A stretch of 45,887 nt of DNA, from NCBI GenBank assembly GCA_021795395.1, contig JAJYPN010000022.1, positions 1 to 45,887 of the forward strand, given 5' to 3'. Source of the DNA: Pseudomonadota bacterium (GTDB lineage: Bacteria; Pseudomonadota; Gammaproteobacteria; Burkholderiales; Sulfuriferulaceae). The notes beneath the pieces are model-generated. The model was given only the letters and a program-made list of their open reading frames with translations. It was not told where the DNA came from and searched no databases. Both the position numbers and the translations under genes were made by a program. Below, in pieces: positions 39,394 through 45,887 of this stretch. Numbering within the stretch: the first letter of the stretch is position 1; every line of letters begins with the position of its first letter.

Positions 39394-39603
39394 TTAAGGT
39401 ACTGGGTCGTAACCACCCGGACTGCGTGGGTGACAACATAACAGGCGTCGTAGGGCAAGGCGGCTGCCTTTTATACCTCCGTATTTATGTATTGCTTCTA
39501 TCGCATATTGCGAGCAAGTGGGCGTATACCGGCAGCGTGGCCCTATGACAGGACTGATAGTGTACTGATATATTCTTACAATTAGAATCAGGATTCGAGA
39601 CAT
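39394..39603 (-). CDS. yidD: membrane protein insertion efficiency factor YidD
   Basis: 69 residues. [27 protein letters not shown] and [19 protein letters not shown] are the family hallmarks with conserved cysteines. It assists YidC. It overlaps the end of rnpA by 16 bp and lies 24 bp before yidC. Confidence 0.97.
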   Translation of the reverse strand: MSRILILIVRIYQYTISPVIGPRCRYTPTCSQYAIEAIHKYGGIKGSRLALRRLLCCHPRSPGGYDPVP

Positions 39604-39947
39604 CGACTGGTTTTTTGAAATAAATAGATCAACTCGTCCCGAACCACATGCGCCTCGGTTCTGTTTATGGCTTTGGTTACCCGAACGACAAAATCCATTG
39701 CAGGCAGGGTTGGACGATGTAAACGAAATTCTTCGCGTATGATCCGCTTGGCAAAGTTTCGAGCTACGGCAGTACGCATTTGTTTTTTTCCGACTACCAT
39801 ACCCAGTCTGGCCTGGTTACTGAAGTTGGGTTTTGCGTAAACGTTTAAATACCGTCCGTTTTTACGCCGATTAAAGTTAAAAACGGATGAATAGTCATCC
39901 GTTTTTAGGAGTCGGCAACTTCGTGGAAAAGTATACCGAATAGTCAT
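39588..39947 (-). CDS. rnpA: ribonuclease P protein component
   Basis: 119 residues. [20 protein letters not shown] near the N-terminus and the RNR motif region [16 protein letters not shown] (about 70-85), with many basic residues. It binds the RNase P RNA to mature tRNA 5' ends. The frame is open 24 codons upstream through rpmH, but [14 protein letters not shown] at 39947 is the plausible start, 19 bp after rpmH. Confidence 0.95.
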   Translation of the reverse strand: MTIRYTFPRSCRLLKTDDYSSVFNFNRRKNGRYLNVYAKPNFSNQARLGMVVGKKQMRTAVARNFAKRIIREEFRLHRPTLPAMDFVVRVTKAINRTEAHVVRDELIYLFQKTSRCLES

Positions 39948-39966
39948 TTCATGAATCGGAAGCAAA

Positions 39967-40113
39967 TTACCTGGATTCGCCCACCGCCAGACGCACCCGT
40001 CCTTTTGCACGGCGCGCATTGATTACTGCCCTGCCCCCTTTGGTCCGCATGCGGACCAGAAAGCCATGGGTACGTTTGCGGCGGATTACAGAGGGTTGAT
40101 AAGTGCGTTTCAT
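39967..40113 (-). CDS. rpmH: 50S ribosomal protein L34
   Basis: A 48-residue very basic protein beginning [20 protein letters not shown] and containing [19 protein letters not shown], diagnostic of L34. It is too short to stand out among longer frames. AGGA lies seven bases before the ATG at 40113. It starts the minus-strand rpmH-rnpA-yidD-yidC-mnmE operon. Confidence 0.97.
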   Translation of the reverse strand: MKRTYQPSVIRRKRTHGFLVRMRTKGGRAVINARRAKGRVRLAVGESR

Positions 40114-40148
40114 GACAAAATCCTAATAAAAATTCAACGTAATTCGAC

Positions 40149-40178
40149 ATTTAACTCTTTTCATGTCGTTGTTGTCAA
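40149..40178 (-). promoter_or_regulatory. rpmH operon promoter
   Basis: Minus strand: perfect -35 TTGACA (40178-40173), 18-bp spacer, -10 TTAAAT (40154-40149). Transcription would start near 40142, about 28 nt before the rpmH ATG. Confidence 0.7.
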
Positions 40179-40355
40179 GTTTATTCAATAAAAATCTTCG
40201 TTCAAAATTGGTTATAATCATCTTTGAATATCCGTTGATATGCGGGTTAAACCTGGCAAACCACGTTAACCATTCCTAACTGACTATTAGCGGCGCCTCT
40301 GCGTCAAGACAAAATTAAAACCTTATTCTTTCATGCGTTCTATTTGGGTTGATTA

Positions 40356-40361
40356 TATAAT
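40356..40361 (+). promoter_or_regulatory. dnaA -10 element immediately before the start codon
   Basis: A perfect TATAAT ends seven bases before the dnaA ATG at 40368, so the predicted transcription start coincides with the ATG. No Shine-Dalgarno sequence is present, and no clear -35 was found. A second TATAAT lies at 40213-40218, also on the plus strand. Confidence 0.45.
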
Positions 40362-40367
40362 CGCTTT

Positions 40368-41705
40368 ATGAATGATTTTTGGCAGGATTCCCTAATAAAA
40401 CTGGCGCATGAATTGCCACCCCAGCAATTCAATACCTGGATCAAGCCGTTAAAACCATTGGTACTTGACAACGTATTGAATTTAATGGCGCCCAATCGTT
40501 TTGTCCTGGACTGGGTCAAGGAAAAATTTCTTACGCGAATAGAAATGCTTGCTCTGGAATATTACGGCGTTACCACAAATATCAAGCTGGGTGTCGAAAC
40601 TGCCGTAAAAAACAGGACGGATGCGGTTGATACTACCGTAGCAGCAGTCCCCCTTCCCCCTGCGACACAGATTAAATCGGTACCGCCAAAACGGCTCAAT
40701 CCAGCCTTTACTTTTGACACTCTGGTAACGGGGAAAGCCAATCAATTAGCGAGAGCTGCAGCTATCCAGGTATCGGAAAATCTGGGCGTTGCATACAATC
40801 CCCTGTTCATTTATGGCGGTGTAGGTCTGGGAAAAACCCATTTGATACATGCCATAGGCAATTTTGTGCACGTAAATAATCCGGATGCGCGTATCAGTTA
40901 CATACACGCTGAAAATTATGTTTCCGATGTCGTCAAAGCCTACCAGCATAAAACCTTCGATGAATTCAAACGTCATTATCATTCTTTGGATTTACTGCTG
41001 ATCGACGATATTCAATTCTTCAGCGGTAAAAACCGGACCCAGGAAGAATTTTTTTACGCTTTTAACGCTCTGATCGAAGCGCATAAACAACTTATTATCA
41101 CCTGCGATACGTATCCCAAGGAAATCGCGGATATGGAGGACAGATTAAAATCGCGTTTCAGTTGGGGCTTGACTGTGTCGATAGACCCTCCTGAACTGGA
41201 AATGCGCGTTGCCATCCTGTTAAAAAAAGCCGCTGCCGAAGGCATACAGTTGGAAGAGAACACCGCTTTTTTTATTGCGAAACAAGTCCGATCCAACGTA
41301 CGGGAACTCGAAGGAGCATTAAAGCGCGTTTTCGCCTATTCCCGGTTTTCCGGTCGATTGATCACGGTAGAAACCGCCAAGGAAGCGCTCAAGGATCTGC
41401 TTGCCGTGCAAAGCCGCCAGGTATCCATAGAAAACATACAGAAAACCGTAGCCGACTTCTATAAGATAAAAATCATCGAAATGCATTCGAAGCGCAGAAC
41501 GCGAGCTTTGGTCAGACCCAGACAGATTGCCATGTCGTTGGCGAAAGAATTAACGAATATGAGTTTACCGGATATCGGAAACGCTTTTGGCGGCCGCGAT
41601 CACACGACCGTTTTACATGCCTGCCGAAAGGTTGCGGAACTGAAAATTGAAGATCCAACATTTAATAGAGAATATGCTTTGTTACTTCAAGTACTTATTA
41701 ATTAA
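40368..41705 (+). CDS. dnaA: chromosomal replication initiator protein DnaA
   Basis: 445 residues. Domain I begins [28 protein letters not shown]; a short linker is at about 85-115; the AAA+ domain has Walker [11 protein letters not shown] near residues 149-158 and LLIDDIQFF; domain IV ends with the DnaA signature [15 protein letters not shown]. It binds DnaA boxes and melts oriC. The first plus-strand gene of the right arm. No ribosome binding site is seen, see the -10 element at 40356. Confidence 0.98.
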   Translation: MNDFWQDSLIKLAHELPPQQFNTWIKPLKPLVLDNVLNLMAPNRFVLDWVKEKFLTRIEMLALEYYGVTTNIKLGVETAVKNRTDAVDTTVAAVPLPPATQIKSVPPKRLNPAFTFDTLVTGKANQLARAAAIQVSENLGVAYNPLFIYGGVGLGKTHLIHAIGNFVHVNNPDARISYIHAENYVSDVVKAYQHKTFDEFKRHYHSLDLLLIDDIQFFSGKNRTQEEFFYAFNALIEAHKQLIITCDTYPKEIADMEDRLKSRFSWGLTVSIDPPELEMRVAILLKKAAAEGIQLEENTAFFIAKQVRSNVRELEGALKRVFAYSRFSGRLITVETAKEALKDLLAVQSRQVSIENIQKTVADFYKIKIIEMHSKRRTRALVRPRQIAMSLAKELTNMSLPDIGNAFGGRDHTTVLHACRKVAELKIEDPTFNREYALLLQVLIN

Positions 41706-41923
41706 ATAAATATTTGTATCTATGTAACAAATCTGTTGATAATGTTGTTTTAAAATGTGCATAAGTCATGAATTTGTAAATAGCCGAAACTTATCCACAA
41801 TTTACGCACTGTTGGACAATGCGTTATAAGCAGACTTATCTTGATGCATCGCTTTGAAAGCCAAGCAATTAGCAGACTTATGCCATTACTATCGATTCCT
41901 TTATTATTAAGGTTATATTGAAT
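41706..41923. other. putative replication origin (oriC) with DnaA boxes
   Basis: The 218-bp AT-rich gap between dnaA and dnaN holds a perfect DnaA box TTATCCACA (plus strand, 41791-41799), TTATGCACA on the minus strand (41764-41756), which fits TTATNCACA, and TTATCAACA on the minus strand (41742-41734), one mismatch. The most AT-rich part (41706-41780) flanks the boxes and may be the unwinding element. An 11-bp direct repeat AGCAGACTTAT occurs at 41829-41839 and 41871-41881. Adjacent dnaA/dnaN and the nearby strand switch support an origin here. Confidence 0.75.
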
Positions 41924-43030
41924 ATGTTATTATTAGAAATTAATAAAGATACAATGGTGATCCCTCTCCAGACGGTGATTGGTATTGTAGAAAAACGTCA
42001 TACCTTGCCGATATTGTCAAATGTTTTAATCGAAAAAACCGACAGTTTGCTTTCTATATTAGCAACTGATCTTGAAATTCAAATCAAGGTCATTACTGAA
42101 GTAGCAAAGACATCCGATACCTTTCATATTACTGTTGCCGCCAGAAAAATTCTTGATATATGCAGATCTTTTGATGATAAGGCTTTGATATCATTTGAGG
42201 GTTTAGAAAATCAGCTACAAATTAAATCCAAAAAAAGCCGTTTTAATTTACAAACATTGCCATCCCAGGATTTCCCGGTCATTGAGACCGGCATTAATCC
42301 TGAAAATCAATTCCAGATTCCTCAAAAAATGTTCAAGCGTCTTATTGTGATGGTGCAATACGCCATGGCGCAACAGGATATCCGTTATTATTTGAATGGC
42401 ATGTTGCTGGTGCTGGATGCACATCAGATAACGGTGGTCGCGACCGACGGGCACCGTTTATGTCTTGCCGCGGATACGCTGTCGACATCCGTTAACAGGC
42501 AGGAAATTATTATTCCCCGCAAAACGATAGCCGAACTCATAAAATTGCTTAATGATAACGATGACACACTAAGCATCAATATTTTTAAAAATCAGATAAA
42601 ATTCGATATCGGAAACATTCAGTTGATTTCCAAGGTGATTGAAGGAAAATTTCCGGATTATCAACGAGTGATTCCTACAACGCATAAAAATCTGTTGATT
42701 GCCAACCGAGTGGGTTTGCAACACGCTCTTAATCGCGCTGCCATACTCTCCAACGAAAAATTCAGGGGCGTTAGACTGGTGCTGGGCCAGAATGAGCTTA
42801 AAATAATTTGTAATAACAATGAACAGGAAGAGGCGCAGGAAGAACTGGAAGTAAACTACACAGGAGATGCGATAGACATCGGATTTAACGTATCCTATTT
42901 ACTCGATGCGCTTAATCATCTCAATACGGATGAGATTTATTGTCATTTTGGCGATGCCAACAGCAGTATGCTGATGACCGTGCCGCAAAACGATAACTAT
43001 AAATACGTTATAATGCCTATGCGTATCTAG
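41924..43030 (+). CDS. dnaN: DNA polymerase III beta sliding clamp
   Basis: 368 residues forming three clamp domains. VIPLQTVIGIVEKRHTLPILSNVL near the N-terminus and YVIMPMRI at the C-terminus are family hallmarks. A TTG at 41918 has AAGG five bases upstream, but the ATG at 41924 gives the normal N-terminal length before PLQT. The gene is clearly AT-richer than the glycine and glm operons. Confidence 0.97.
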   Translation: MLLLEINKDTMVIPLQTVIGIVEKRHTLPILSNVLIEKTDSLLSILATDLEIQIKVITEVAKTSDTFHITVAARKILDICRSFDDKALISFEGLENQLQIKSKKSRFNLQTLPSQDFPVIETGINPENQFQIPQKMFKRLIVMVQYAMAQQDIRYYLNGMLLVLDAHQITVVATDGHRLCLAADTLSTSVNRQEIIIPRKTIAELIKLLNDNDDTLSINIFKNQIKFDIGNIQLISKVIEGKFPDYQRVIPTTHKNLLIANRVGLQHALNRAAILSNEKFRGVRLVLGQNELKIICNNNEQEEAQEELEVNYTGDAIDIGFNVSYLLDALNHLNTDEIYCHFGDANSSMLMTVPQNDNYKYVIMPMRI

Positions 43031-43074
43031 TCTTGCCACAGCCCATGTTTGGATGAATCATACGATATCCCTTT

Positions 43075-43090
43075 TGTTTCACGTGAAACA
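43075..43090. promoter_or_regulatory. parS site 2
   Basis: TGTTTCACGTGAAACA, an exact 16-bp match to the universal parS consensus, between dnaN and gyrB, 20 bp before the gyrB start. With the site at 36319 it places two parS within 7 kb of each other and on either side of oriC. Confidence 0.97.
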
Positions 43091-43101
43091 GCGATCAATG
43101 A

Positions 43102-45507
<2,406 letters not shown>

Positions 45508-45679
45508 CTGATTGTAGATTTCCACTAGCTTGGGTTTTTCCGATTCGTTTAGATTTCTTGGGGCTTGATTACGAAAAACACAGTCAATTTTAGATACATC
45601 GTTTCTGATTCGGAATCCAATTGACAGAATGATAACTAAAAGTAGTCAATCTTAAATAATTTATAGCGGATCAGGGCAC
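45508..45679. other. gap between gyrB and an oppositely oriented gene end
   Basis: 172 bp, AT-rich. AGTCAAT occurs twice (in 45581-45592 and 45637-45660) and an inverted AATTGAC lies between. No convincing terminator hairpin, tRNA or gene was found. Confidence 0.5.
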
Positions 45680-45887
45680 CTAATCAACCGACATGGAAAA
45701 TATTCCCGTTGCCGCATCCCGGGTCACAGCGATGCTAAATTCCGGAAGCAGAGTCGCAGGGCTGGTCGATTGCAGGGTGGGAGTAATAGTTGTGACGCTC
45801 GTATAATAAGCCACCACCCTCGCCTCCGGCGTTGCGACGGTCAGGTTGGTTACCCCTGCTGTGCTGGCGTCCTGAGTATTATCAATG
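45680..45887 (-). CDS. hypothetical protein, C-terminal end only
   Basis: A frame on the minus strand is open from the right edge to TAG (45682-45680), giving 68 residues. It is rich in Thr, Val, Ala and Ser with no charged clusters (VTNLTVATPEARVV, TSVTTITPTLQSTSPA) and ends FSIAVTRDAATGIFSMSVD, a beta-rich pattern seen in secreted or phage structural proteins. No family was recognised. It converges with gyrB. The start is beyond the window. Confidence 0.5.
   Translation of the reverse strand, partial: IDNTQDASTAGVTNLTVATPEARVVAYYTSVTTITPTLQSTSPATLLPEFSIAVTRDAATGIFSMSVD

Noticed and set aside
40114..40367. Second oriC in the rpmH-dnaA gap
   Set aside because: No sequence close to TTATNCACA was found there; it holds divergent promoters.

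Overview
This window spans the chromosomal replication origin region of a betaproteobacterium. The order rpmH-rnpA-yidD-yidC-mnmE-mnmG-rsmG-parA-parB-atpIBEFHAGDC on the minus strand, diverging from dnaA-dnaN-gyrB on the plus strand, is the classic betaproteobacterial origin layout. Split glycine decarboxylase (gcvPA/gcvPB), an aroQ-accB-accC-prmA-DUF3426 cluster, an FxsA gene and moderate G+C that falls toward dnaN/gyrB fit the Nitrosomonadales (Gallionellaceae or Sulfuricellaceae-like). The genus is an inference and cannot be fixed from this sequence alone.

Layout. 1-850: the 3' end of a MNT-type nucleotidyltransferase, then a small VOC (glyoxalase-fold) gene bracketed by a 35-bp perfect direct repeat, with an inverted copy of its core and a triple 14-bp repeat. 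851-6390: a minus-strand glycine cleavage operon, lipA-gcvT-gcvH-gcvPA-gcvPB, headed by a strong promoter and a tandem glycine riboswitch. 6617-9090: a DoxX-like membrane protein, a DHA2-type drug exporter and YccF. 9091-11734: an AT-rich regulatory region holding a near-ideal ModE (molybdate repressor) operator over a promoter, then an OprD-like porin and a full-length ModE regulator. 11806-13058: two DUF4398 lipoproteins, one carrying an OmpA peptidoglycan-binding domain. 13256-16950: glmU-glmS and fxsA. 17084-24173: dsbD (with a duplicated N-terminal domain), a TlpA-like thioredoxin, aroQ, accB, accC, prmA and a zinc-ribbon DUF3426 protein. 24295-31766: a carboxymuconolactone-decarboxylase-family gene and the complete F1Fo ATP synthase operon. 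31891-40113: parB, parA, rsmG, mnmG, mnmE, yidC, yidD, rnpA and rpmH. 40368-45507: dnaA, the putative oriC, dnaN, parS and gyrB. 45680-45887: the C-terminal end of an unknown gene on the minus strand.

How the parts work together. DnaA would act on the boxes between dnaA and dnaN, while ParA/ParB would segregate the origin through two parS sites (upstream of mnmG and of gyrB). Gene direction switches between rpmH and dnaA, so housekeeping genes on both arms run with the replication fork. The glycine operon places lipoyl synthase, which makes the cofactor of GcvH, under the same glycine-sensing RNA as the enzyme it serves. The least ordinary part is the putative porin-modE unit: its position and operator suggest a molybdate- or tungstate-responsive outer-membrane channel. 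No CRISPR array, tRNA, rRNA or intact insertion sequence was recognised.
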